64,000 bases of DNA. Origin: an uncultured Sphaerochaeta sp. (GTDB lineage Bacteria > Spirochaetota > Spirochaetia > Sphaerochaetales > Sphaerochaetaceae). The notes beneath the pieces were generated by a model that was given only the letters and a program-made list of their open reading frames with translations, had not been told where the DNA came from and ran no database searches. A program made the position numbers and the translations under genes. This document shows, in pieces, positions 9,499 to 17,516 of the stretch (position 1 is the stretch's first letter; each line of letters begins with the position of its first letter). The DNA is taken from positions 1,263,757 through 1,327,756 of the forward strand of contig NZ_OY763408.1 of the NCBI RefSeq assembly GCF_963667405.1, written 5' to 3'.

Positions 9499-9531
9499 TC
9501 AAAATGTTGTTCACAGAATGGAGAGTATTGC

Positions 9532-10461
9532 ATGGCTGATTTGCATCGAAGAAAAGTTTGGCGTGAAAACCTCAGCTCCTATGCATTCCTTACCCCTTGG
9601 TTGCTGGGATTCCTGGTACTTACGCTCTATCCCATGTTTTATTCGCTTTATCTTTCCTTTACAAAATTCAATATCCGCACGCCACCTGAGTGGATCGGTC
9701 TTCGCAATTATCTGGTTATGTTTGTCGGCACAGACCGGTTGCCCAAGGATGAGAGATTTCTCAATTCCATGCTGGTAACCTTCAGATTTGTTTTTGTTTC
9801 GGTTCCGCTCAAGCTGGTTTTTGCCTTGGCAGTCGCGATGCTGATGAACAAGAAACTCAAGCTTATCCCCCTGTATCGGGCACTGTACTACATTCCGACC
9901 TTGCTCGGCGGTTCAGTGGCCATAGCGGTGTTGTGGCGGCGTCTGTTCGCAGGTGACGGCCTGATCAACATGATCCTGTCCACGGTGTTCAACTTAGAAA
10001 ACCTGCCGGCGTGGATTTCAAATCCCAAGTACGCACTCTCTACCCTGATCCTACTGGCTGTCTGGCAATTCGGGTCCCCGATGATCATCTTTCTGGCTGG
10101 GTTGCAGCAGATACCGCGTGAATACTATGAGGCTTCCAGTGTTGATGGGGCGGGTAAGATCAGGCAGTTCCTTGCCATCACCTTGCCATCCCTCTCTCCT
10201 ATCATTTTTTTCAATTTCGTGATGCAGATGATCAGTGCTTTCCAGTCTTTCACCCAAGCTTTCATAGTCAGTGGAGGTTCAGGGGGTCCTTTGGATTCAA
10301 CAATGTTCTATAGTCTTTACCTCTACATCAAGGGCTTCGGGTTCTCGGAGATGGGCTATGCAGCTGCCATGGCATGGGTGCTGCTCATCATCATAGCCGG
10401 TCTGACGGCCCTTTCGTTCAGGGCCTCGGGAAACTTGGTTTCCTACGGAAGCGGGGAGTAA
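9532..10461 (+). CDS. Sugar ABC transporter permease (MalF-type)
   Basis: The 309-residue inner-membrane protein has six predicted helices and the cytoplasmic EAA loop (EASSVDGAGKIRQFLAITLP) that contacts the ATPase. It belongs to the carbohydrate uptake class 1 permeases. ATG 9532 is preferred because GGAGAG lies just before it; the frame extends further upstream without a better site. It is the first gene of an operon with a second permease and a binding protein. No ATPase gene is present, so a shared MsmK-like ATPase elsewhere is inferred. Confidence 0.92.
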   Translation: MADLHRRKVWRENLSSYAFLTPWLLGFLVLTLYPMFYSLYLSFTKFNIRTPPEWIGLRNYLVMFVGTDRLPKDERFLNSMLVTFRFVFVSVPLKLVFALAVAMLMNKKLKLIPLYRALYYIPTLLGGSVAIAVLWRRLFAGDGLINMILSTVFNLENLPAWISNPKYALSTLILLAVWQFGSPMIIFLAGLQQIPREYYEASSVDGAGKIRQFLAITLPSLSPIIFFNFVMQMISAFQSFTQAFIVSGGSGGPLDSTMFYSLYLYIKGFGFSEMGYAAAMAWVLLIIIAGLTALSFRASGNLVSYGSGE

Positions 10462-10465
10462 GGCC

Positions 10466-11311
10466 ATGCATACACGTAAGGACCAATTCGGAAGACTCTT
10501 GCTCAACGCCTTCATCATCGCACTGGGTTTGGGAATGCTGTATCCAATCCTCTGGTTGATCGGAGCTTCCTTCAAGCCAAGCAACATGATTTTCACCGAC
10601 CCGGGCATCTGGCCGAAAGTCTTCACCAGCGAGAACTACCTCAACGGATGGAAGGGTATCGGCATCGTGGGGTTTGATACCTTCTTCAAGAACTCCTTCG
10701 TCATCTGCCTGCTCAGTGCTTTCGCGAATGCCATGTTCTGTTCCCTTACTGCCTATGCATTTGCAAGGCTGAATTTCATCGGGAAGAAGTTCTGGTTCGC
10801 TGTCATGATGATCACCCTGATGCTCCCTTCCCATGTGACCACCATCCCGCGCTACATCATGTTTCGCAATTTTGGATGGATCAATACCTTTCTTCCGATC
10901 ATTGTTCCCAAATTCTTTGCTACCGATGCATTTTTCATCTTTCTTCTGGTGCAGTTCATCAGAGGGTTGCCGAGAGATATCGATGAGTCTGCCTTGATGG
11001 ATGGCTGCAGCAAATTCGGTATCTATGTAAGGATCATCATGCCGTTGACGGTTCCGGCACTGATTACAACCTTGCTCTTCTCATTTCTCTGGACGTGGGA
11101 TGATTTCTTCAACCAGCTGCTCTATCTCACCAGTCCGAACCGATACACAGTCCCGATGGGATTGCGTTTGTTCCTGGACTCCTCGGGTATGTCTTCGTGG
11201 GGACCGATGTTCGCCATGTCTGTGCTTTCCCTGATTCCGGCGTTCATCCTTTTCTTTTCCCTGCAGAAGTATTTTGTCCGGGGTATCGCGACTACTGGAA
11301 TCAAGGGGTAA
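10466..11311 (+). CDS. Sugar ABC transporter permease (MalG-type)
   Basis: The 281-residue membrane protein has six helices and the EAA-type loop DESALMDGCSKFGIYVRIIM. It forms the second half of the channel with the preceding permease, from which it is separated by only four bases. GGGGAGTAAGGCC serves as ribosome site. The carbohydrate substrate is unknown. Confidence 0.92.
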   Translation: MHTRKDQFGRLLLNAFIIALGLGMLYPILWLIGASFKPSNMIFTDPGIWPKVFTSENYLNGWKGIGIVGFDTFFKNSFVICLLSAFANAMFCSLTAYAFARLNFIGKKFWFAVMMITLMLPSHVTTIPRYIMFRNFGWINTFLPIIVPKFFATDAFFIFLLVQFIRGLPRDIDESALMDGCSKFGIYVRIIMPLTVPALITTLLFSFLWTWDDFFNQLLYLTSPNRYTVPMGLRLFLDSSGMSSWGPMFAMSVLSLIPAFILFFSLQKYFVRGIATTGIKG

Positions 11312-11342
11312 TTGTATCCCTTATGTTTGTAAGGAGGATTTT

Positions 11343-12626
11343 ATGAAAAAAGCAGTATTGGTAATGCTTTTCATCGCACTAAGTGTTTCTCTGGTCTTTG
11401 GTGCAGGCACCAAGGAGCAGGCAACTTCTACTGGGGATGGAACAACCACCATTCGCTGGGCCTACTGGGGCAGCGGTGAGCGTGTGACTATCAGTCAGGA
11501 AGCGATTGACCTGTACCAGAGTCGCCATCCCAACGTCAAGGTCAACCCTGAGGTCTCCGGTGGAGCAGGGGATCACTTCGTGAAGGTAGATACCCAACTT
11601 GCTGGTGGAGACGGTCCGGACATCATCCAGATGGGCGGCAACATCTACGACTATGCAAGTGTTCTGCTTCCTTTGGACAGCTATTCGGGCAATCTGCTTG
11701 ACACAGCAGTCATTGACCCCAGCGCTGTAGCCAGTGGGACCATTGGCGGCAAGTTGCTCGGTGTTTCCACCGGTGTAACCATGCCTGCCCTTGTGTACAA
11801 CAAGTCACTTATCGAGAGAGTCGGAGCTCCGCTTCCCAAGCCTTCCATGACGTATGATGAATTCCGTGCTTATCTCATGGTGCTCAAGAGCAAGCTTCCC
11901 TCCGGTGTGTATCCGATGCAGGATATTGGTGTCATGTCCACCAACTCCACTCCCTTCGGGTATTGGACTCGCTATAATGGCACCCCGTTGTACACTGCCG
12001 CTACGTCTTCCACTTCCGTTACTGCCAAGGATGCACAGAAGTATCTTGAGTTGTTTGCCGACTACCGCAAGAACGGACTCATTCCTCCTCCGGATGTAGC
12101 TGCCGGATATGCAGAAAGCAATGCAGACTCTTCGGCCCTGATTGCCGGAAAAGCAGCCATCGGTTATCTGTACACAAACCAGCTTTCCGGGTATCAGGCT
12201 GCAACCACCGATGAGCTTGCTCTCATTGAGTTCCCCGGAGCTGCGGCAACCAAGGCTCTGTGGCAGGCTCCCAGCCAGTTCTATACGGTCAACAAGGACT
12301 CAAAGAATGCTGATGAGACGGTCAAGTTCATCAACTTCCTGGTCAATGATCCAGAGGCTGCCCGCATTCTGGGAAGCAACCGTGGTACTTCAGCATCCGC
12401 CTCTGCACGTGCAAGTGGGGCATCCAGCCCTGTTGACCAGAAGATCCTGGACTACATGCAGGTTGCAGGACCCCACTCCTCCTTGGAGACTGATCACGTA
12501 CCGAACGACACTGAGTTCAACAGTACGTTGTTCCTGATCTACCAAAGAGTAGCTTTCGGACAAATCACTCCTGCTGCAGGTGGACAGCAAATCTACGAGT
12601 TGCTGCTGCGTCTTATTGCAAAGTAA
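11343..12626 (+). CDS. Sugar ABC transporter substrate-binding protein
   Basis: The 427-residue protein captures a carbohydrate outside the inner membrane for the two preceding permeases. The N-terminus is a classical signal peptide (MKKAVLVMLFIALSVSLVFG) followed by AGTKEQA. There is no lipobox cysteine, so signal peptidase I cleavage is expected. The domain matches the family 1 extracellular binding proteins (IRWAYWGSGERV near the start of the mature protein). ATG 11343 follows AAGGAGGATTTT. The gene ends at an intrinsic terminator, closing a three-gene operon. Confidence 0.92.
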   Translation: MKKAVLVMLFIALSVSLVFGAGTKEQATSTGDGTTTIRWAYWGSGERVTISQEAIDLYQSRHPNVKVNPEVSGGAGDHFVKVDTQLAGGDGPDIIQMGGNIYDYASVLLPLDSYSGNLLDTAVIDPSAVASGTIGGKLLGVSTGVTMPALVYNKSLIERVGAPLPKPSMTYDEFRAYLMVLKSKLPSGVYPMQDIGVMSTNSTPFGYWTRYNGTPLYTAATSSTSVTAKDAQKYLELFADYRKNGLIPPPDVAAGYAESNADSSALIAGKAAIGYLYTNQLSGYQAATTDELALIEFPGAAATKALWQAPSQFYTVNKDSKNADETVKFINFLVNDPEAARILGSNRGTSASASARASGASSPVDQKILDYMQVAGPHSSLETDHVPNDTEFNSTLFLIYQRVAFGQITPAAGGQQIYELLLRLIAK

Positions 12627-12649
12627 CCGTATCGTTGGAAGATTTCTCT

Positions 12650-12675
12650 GGGGGCGGAAACGCCCCCTATTTTTT
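12650..12675 (+). terminator. Intrinsic terminator closing the sugar ABC operon
   Basis: A seven-base GC stem (GGGGGCG with CGCCCCC) around a GAAA tetraloop is followed by TATTTTTT. Confidence 0.93.
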
Positions 12676-12698
12676 CGGGTATTGCGGGTATGCAGATG

Positions 12699-12727
12699 CT
12701 GACTTTTGAAACCAAATAGAGTATACC
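12699..12727 (+). promoter_or_regulatory. Promoter of GGDEF gene, near-leaderless geometry
   Basis: CTGACT (12699-12704), a 17-base spacer and TATACC (12722-12727) are followed after eight bases by the ATG at 12736. There is no Shine-Dalgarno between them. Confidence 0.45.
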
Positions 12728-12735
12728 TCTACAAA

Positions 12736-13767
12736 ATGAACAATAGAACGACACTGACAAGAAAGCATACAAGAAATGTACGCGCTACGCGTGTGGGCAG
12801 TGCTGTCTTTTGTCTTGAGCAAGCCATATATGGATTCATGTTTGCAGAGAGCGGATCGGTGTTGCAACGCATCTACTTCAGCAGCTCTCTCGTGTTGGGG
12901 ATTCTCTTCCTGATAAGCATGGTGCTGCCCCGGCTTGTTCCTATCAGAGCGGGTGTTCTTTACGATCTGTTTGACATGCTTGCCCTGGGAGTAGGTCTGG
13001 GAATTGCCTATGTGCGCATGCTCTATGCGGGTACAGTGTACCAGAGCATCCCCACCATCTACCTGGCAGTGCTCTTTGGTGGTGCCGTCATCTTTTTGTT
13101 GGAGTACAAGCAGTCGCTCATCCTTTATACCTCAATCACCGTTGTTTCCATCATCGGCTCATACTCACGGTTGCCGCTCGACCCTACCGTTCCGTTCAGG
13201 GCGGATTTCTTGGTCAACGGAGCCATTGCATGGGCTGTTTCGGCACTGACGTATGCCAGTTTTCTCAAGACGGAAACACAGCGTGAGATAATCGAGGAGA
13301 AGAACAGGCAGCTGACCCAGCTCAGCGAGCACGATTGGCTGACCAACCTCTACAACCGAAGAAAGCTCGATGTGTATCTGGTCGGCTTTACGAAGTATCA
13401 GTACGCAATCCTCTTCGATCTCGATTTCTTCAAGACCGTCAACGACAACTATGGGCACCAGAAAGGCGACCGTGTACTCATTGAACTGGCTTCCATCATG
13501 AAGAACACCATCAAGAGTGGTGATGTGGTTGGCCGCTGGGGAGGGGAGGAGTTTCTCATTCTCACCCATGAGGACGGGCTCGCACTGGCAGAACAACTTC
13601 GACATGCAATCGAAATACACCAGTTCGCCGACACCATCCCGGTGACGGCAAGCTTCGGCGTCACTGCATGCAAATCCAAACAGAGTGTGCATGAACTCAT
13701 CAAATGCGCTGACAGAAATCTCTACCAAGCAAAGCAGATGGGGAGAAATCAGGTCGTATATTCCTGA
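12736..13767 (+). CDS. Membrane-bound diguanylate cyclase (GGEEF)
   Basis: The 343-residue protein has about six membrane helices in its first ~180 residues, a short coiled linker (EIIEEKNRQLTQLSEHD), and a cyclase domain with LTNLYNRRKLD, LFDLDFFKTVND and the active-site loop RWGGEEF. No RxxD inhibitory site is seen. ATG 12736 is chosen; TTG 12706 is in frame but lies within the predicted promoter. No ribosome site is visible, and the -10 sits eight bases upstream. The 3' end overlaps the convergent hypothetical gene by 19 bases. Confidence 0.85.
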   Translation: MNNRTTLTRKHTRNVRATRVGSAVFCLEQAIYGFMFAESGSVLQRIYFSSSLVLGILFLISMVLPRLVPIRAGVLYDLFDMLALGVGLGIAYVRMLYAGTVYQSIPTIYLAVLFGGAVIFLLEYKQSLILYTSITVVSIIGSYSRLPLDPTVPFRADFLVNGAIAWAVSALTYASFLKTETQREIIEEKNRQLTQLSEHDWLTNLYNRRKLDVYLVGFTKYQYAILFDLDFFKTVNDNYGHQKGDRVLIELASIMKNTIKSGDVVGRWGGEEFLILTHEDGLALAEQLRHAIEIHQFADTIPVTASFGVTACKSKQSVHELIKCADRNLYQAKQMGRNQVVYS

Positions 13768-14138
13768 CCGGCCCGATAGGAAAATCGTTCCAGATTGCGA
13801 TTGATCGTTGCATACAAACGTTTTTCTGCAAGGAATGCACAGACAGCTTTGGAGAGAATGTGTTTGGCTTCTTCCGAAAAAGTGGGTCGATGCAGATCTC
13901 CATATACATACCGCACAGGATCTGACTTTCTGGTCAAGGGAAACGAAATGATCACCACCCCAACCAGTTGATTGTCTGCGCTGAGGCTCACTTCAACACC
14001 ATGGGGGTCGTAACCCGCAAGTCCGGCTGACCAGCCTTGGCTCTTCACCTCAATTTCGGCTTCAAACACGACATCATCGATCACATAGGTTTCGGTGACA
14101 CGGTACCCCTTCAGTGCATAGACGGGTGTGTACTGCAT
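13749..14138 (-). CDS. Hypothetical protein, 129 residues
   Basis: I do not recognise this protein. It begins MQYTPVYALKGYRVTET, is rich in beta-branched residues in the first two-thirds (DDVVFEAEIEVKSQGW, LVGVVIISFPLT) and ends in a helical, basic segment. No signal peptide or membrane helix is visible, so it is probably cytoplasmic. The start has AAAAGGAG seven bases upstream, which supports real translation. The 3' end overlaps the GGDEF gene by 19 bases tail to tail. Confidence 0.65.
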   Translation of the reverse strand: MQYTPVYALKGYRVTETYVIDDVVFEAEIEVKSQGWSAGLAGYDPHGVEVSLSADNQLVGVVIISFPLTRKSDPVRYVYGDLHRPTFSEEAKHILSKAVCAFLAEKRLYATINRNLERFSYRAGQEYTT

Positions 14139-14305
14139 GACTGCTCCTTTTTAGCAAATTCTTTTCCGACGCTGCAAGTTGGTGGTAAATCACGTCGATG
14201 GAACCAGTGTACCGCTTCTTTTTGAAAAGGGAAAGGGAACTACTACAGGAAATAAAGATAACCAATAAACAATAAATATAAGCCTAAAGTTATGAAAGAA
14301 TTAAG

Positions 14306-14334
14306 TTGACCGGTTTATAAAACCGGTTTAGTAT
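14306..14334 (+). promoter_or_regulatory. Maltose-type operon promoter with LacI-type operator
   Basis: The -35 TTGACC (14306-14311), 17-base spacer and -10 TAGTAT (14329-14334) form a near-consensus promoter. The spacer holds the perfect palindrome AAACCGGTTT (14320-14329) and the overlapping repeat CGGTTT-ATA-AAACCG (14311-14325). The same 10 bases occur at 46697-46706 beside a lacI-family gene. Confidence 0.8.
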
Positions 14335-14404
14335 ATCTATGTACCTAGAAACATCAGGAAACCTTTATCCTGATGTTCCGGTAACACCAAAGGAGAACAA
14401 ATCC

Positions 14405-15748
14405 ATGAAAAAACATTTGTTGATTGCCCTGATGATTGTCTCTCTGGCAATGAGCACTGCACTCTTTGCTGCAGGTTCCAAGGAAGCTGCATCTGCGAAG
14501 GAAGTCTACTTCCTCAACTTCAAACCAGAAATTGCCGATGTCTATGAGTCCAAGATCGCGCCTGCGTTCGAGGCAGAGACCGGCATCAAGCTGAAGGTTG
14601 TCACCGCAGCGAGCGGCACCTATGCCCAGACACTGAAGAGTGAGATTGCCAAGAGCAATCCTCCGGTAATCTTCCAGACCAATGGCCCTGTGGGCTTGAA
14701 AGAGAGCAAGGGCTACACCGCCGATCTGACCAACTCAGGCTTCTACAAGATCCTCAGTGACAAGTCGATGGCCCTTACGGATGATGGCAAGGTACTTGCC
14801 ATTCCCTATGCCGTGGAAGGCTATGGCATCATCTACAACGACGCCATCATGAGAAAGTACTTTGCACTTCCCTCGAAGGCCGTCTCCATCAAGAGTGCCG
14901 ACGAGATCCGCAATTTTGCAACGCTCAAGGCAGTTGTCGAGGATATGACCAAGCACAAGAGTGAACTGGGCATCCAGGGGGTATTTGCTTCCACCAGCCT
15001 TTCTGCAGGCAACCAGTGGAGATGGCAGACCCACCTCGTAAACGTTCCCTTGCACTTCGAGCTTCGCGATGCAAATGTTCCTGCAGGCAGCAAGGTCCCT
15101 GAGATCAAGTTCACCTACAGTGCGAACATGAAGAACATCTGGGATCTGTACCTGAACAACAGCACCACCGCCGTCGGCCTGCTTGGTTCCAAGAGCGTTG
15201 ACGACTCCATGGCTGAGTTTGCTCTCGGTCAGGCTGCCATGGTCCAGAACGGCAACTGGGGCGCAAGCCAGATTCTTGGTGTCAAGGGCAACAAGGTTGC
15301 TGACGCAGACATCAAGTTCCTGCCCATCTATACCGGTATTGCCGGCGAGGAAAACTCAGGCCTGAATGTCGGAACCGAGAACTACCTGTGCATCAACAGC
15401 AACGCAAGTGCCGAGCAGCAGGCAATGGCCGACCAGTTCCTGACCTGGCTCTTCTCCAGCGAGACCGGCAAGCAGTTCGTAAAGAACGACCTGATGTTCA
15501 TCACTCCGTTCAATACCTTCAAGGACAATGAGTTGCCGACCGATCCCCTTGCCAAGGAAGTCATCCGCTGGATGAACCAGCCTGGTGTGAACAGTGTACC
15601 TTGGGCCTTCACCGTCATTCCTTCCGAAGAGTGGAAGAACCAGTTTGGTGCCGCTCTTGCTGAATACAGCGTAGGAAAGAAGACCTGGGCACAGGTTGAG
15701 AAAGTTGCTGTCGACGCTTGGAAGACCGAATTCGATCTGACCAACTGA
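14405..15748 (+). CDS. Maltose/maltodextrin-type ABC substrate-binding protein
   Basis: The 447-residue protein has a signal peptide (MKKHLLIALMIVSLAMSTA then LFAAGSKE) without a lipobox cysteine, followed by a family 1 extracellular binding fold. Assignment to alpha-glucosides rests on context: two permeases and malQ follow in the same operon, and the promoter shares an operator with an alpha-glucan hydrolase gene. ATG 14405 is placed after AAGGAGAAC; about 65 bases of 5' leader precede it. An imperfect hairpin follows the gene and probably keeps its expression above that of the permeases. Confidence 0.88.
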   Translation: MKKHLLIALMIVSLAMSTALFAAGSKEAASAKEVYFLNFKPEIADVYESKIAPAFEAETGIKLKVVTAASGTYAQTLKSEIAKSNPPVIFQTNGPVGLKESKGYTADLTNSGFYKILSDKSMALTDDGKVLAIPYAVEGYGIIYNDAIMRKYFALPSKAVSIKSADEIRNFATLKAVVEDMTKHKSELGIQGVFASTSLSAGNQWRWQTHLVNVPLHFELRDANVPAGSKVPEIKFTYSANMKNIWDLYLNNSTTAVGLLGSKSVDDSMAEFALGQAAMVQNGNWGASQILGVKGNKVADADIKFLPIYTGIAGEENSGLNVGTENYLCINSNASAEQQAMADQFLTWLFSSETGKQFVKNDLMFITPFNTFKDNELPTDPLAKEVIRWMNQPGVNSVPWAFTVIPSEEWKNQFGAALAEYSVGKKTWAQVEKVAVDAWKTEFDLTN

Positions 15749-15770
15749 TAGCAATCGTACCGAGGACAAG

Positions 15771-15799
15771 CCGCCTGCCTTCTGTGTAAGGCAAGGCGG
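15771..15799 (+). repeat. Intercistronic hairpin between binding-protein and permease genes
   Basis: CCGCCTGCCTT pairs with AAGGCAAGGCGG around a six-base loop, with one bulged A. There is no following T-run, so RNA stabilisation or partial attenuation is more likely than full termination. Confidence 0.6.
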
Positions 15800-15824
15800 A
15801 TTGCCCATTTTCTGGGAGTCATCC

Positions 15825-16667
15825 ATGCAGAAATCCATACAAAAATATTTTGCATTGTTCGCCTTGCCCGGTTTGCTTTGCTTCGCCATTGCATTCCTCG
15901 TACCGATGGTGATGGGCGTGGTGCTCTCATTCTTCAAGTTCAGCACCGTAACCGACGGAACATTCATCGGATTGGAAAACTACCGAAGGATTTTCATCAA
16001 TGATGACTTCACCTCAGCATTGTGGTTTACCGTACAATTCACCGTTGTGTCGGTGATCACGATCAATGTGGGGGCTTTCTTCCTTGCCATGCTGCTGACC
16101 CGGGAAATCAAGGGAACCAATCTCTTTCGAACCATCTTCTTCATGCCGAACCTCATCGGAGGCATTGTCCTTGGCTGGATCTGGCAGGTCATCATCAACG
16201 GTGTATTGCTCAAAAGCGGCGTGACCATCGTCAGCGACCCCAAATATGGGTTCTGGGGCCTGGTTGTCCTGATGAACTGGCAGAACATCGGCTACATGAT
16301 GGTCATCTACATTGCGGGTATCCAGAACATTCCCCATGACCTGATCGAGGCAGCCCAGATTGACGGGGCAGGGAAGTTCACCATGCTCAAGTCGGTCATT
16401 CTCCCTTCCATCATGCCTTCCATCACCATCTGTTCCTTCCTTACCCTTACCAACGGGTTCAAGCTCTTCGACCAGAACCTTGCACTCACCGCAGGCGATC
16501 CGGGGAAACAGACCGAGATGCTTGCACTCAACATCTTCAATACTTTCTACGGACGTTCCGGCTTTGAAGGGGTCGGACAGGCGAAAGCAGTACTCTTCAC
16601 CGTCCTGGTTGCCATTATAGCCCTCACCCAGCTTCGGCTTACCCGCAGCAAGGAGGTGGAAGCATGA
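15825..16667 (+). CDS. Maltose-type ABC transporter permease (MalF-type)
   Basis: The 280-residue membrane protein has six helices and the EAA loop EAAQIDGAGKFTMLKSVILP. It lacks the long N-terminal extension of enterobacterial MalF, as is usual for class 1 sugar permeases outside that group. GGGAG precedes ATG 15825. It sits between the binding-protein gene and the partner permease, which overlaps it by four bases. Confidence 0.92.
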   Translation: MQKSIQKYFALFALPGLLCFAIAFLVPMVMGVVLSFFKFSTVTDGTFIGLENYRRIFINDDFTSALWFTVQFTVVSVITINVGAFFLAMLLTREIKGTNLFRTIFFMPNLIGGIVLGWIWQVIINGVLLKSGVTIVSDPKYGFWGLVVLMNWQNIGYMMVIYIAGIQNIPHDLIEAAQIDGAGKFTMLKSVILPSIMPSITICSFLTLTNGFKLFDQNLALTAGDPGKQTEMLALNIFNTFYGRSGFEGVGQAKAVLFTVLVAIIALTQLRLTRSKEVEA

Positions 16668-17506
16668 GTATCCAAACCCAGAAGAAACGTACAAATATGG
16701 CTTTGGTGGTCTTCTTGGCTGCCCTGGCACTCATCTTTCTGACTCCTATTCTCGTGGTATTGGTCAACTCCTTCAAATCGAAGTTGTTCATCTCCAACGA
16801 ACCCTTCTCGCTTCCCAATGCAGACACCTTTGCCGGAAGCGAAAACTATATCAGCGGCTCGCAGAAGATCAAATTCCTCAATGCATTCGGCTACTCGCTG
16901 TTCATCACCGTGTTTGCCGTCATCGGCATCTCCTTGGTGACGAGCATGCTTGCCTGGTACCTTACCAGGGTGAAAACAAAATTCACCAGTTTTGCCTACT
17001 ACCTGTTGGTCTTCTCCATGATCGTCCCGTTCCAGATGGTCATGTTCACCATGAGCAAGACGGCAAACATGCTGCACTTGGACAATCCGATCGGCATCAT
17101 CGTGCTGTACATCGGCTTTGGAGCCGGACTGGGAACCTTCATGTTCAGCGGGTTCATCAAGAGCATTCCCCTCAGCTTGGAAGAGGCTGCCATGATCGAT
17201 GGGGCGGGGCCGGTGAAAACATTCTTTCTCATCGTCTATCCGATGCTCAAGAGCACTGCCATCACGGTGGCGATCCTGAACACCATGTGGGTGTGGAATG
17301 ACTACTTGCTTCCCTATCTGACCATCGGTACCGAATACAAGACCATCCCCGTTGCAATCCAATACCTCAGGGGTGGATACGGGGCTGTGGATATGGGAGC
17401 AATGATGGCCATGCTGGTGCTGGCCATGATACCCATCATTCTCTTCTATCTCTCCGCCCAGAAGTACATCATCCGTGGTGTGGTGGCAGGGGCCGTGAAG
17501 GGCTGA
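16664..17506 (+). CDS. Maltose-type ABC transporter permease (MalG-type)
   Basis: The 280-residue membrane protein has the EAA motif EEAAMIDGAGPVKTFFLIVYP and six predicted helices. Its start overlaps the preceding stop (ATGA), with AAGGAGGTGG eight bases upstream. It completes the membrane channel; no ATPase gene is present in the operon, so a shared ATPase encoded elsewhere is inferred. Confidence 0.92.
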   Translation: MSIQTQKKRTNMALVVFLAALALIFLTPILVVLVNSFKSKLFISNEPFSLPNADTFAGSENYISGSQKIKFLNAFGYSLFITVFAVIGISLVTSMLAWYLTRVKTKFTSFAYYLLVFSMIVPFQMVMFTMSKTANMLHLDNPIGIIVLYIGFGAGLGTFMFSGFIKSIPLSLEEAAMIDGAGPVKTFFLIVYPMLKSTAITVAILNTMWVWNDYLLPYLTIGTEYKTIPVAIQYLRGGYGAVDMGAMMAMLVLAMIPIILFYLSAQKYIIRGVVAGAVKG

Positions 17507-17516
17507 GGAAAAGACG

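Noticed and set aside
15771..15799. Terminator between the maltose-type binding protein and permease genes
   Set aside because: The hairpin has no T-run and the operon continues through it, so it is listed as an intercistronic hairpin instead.
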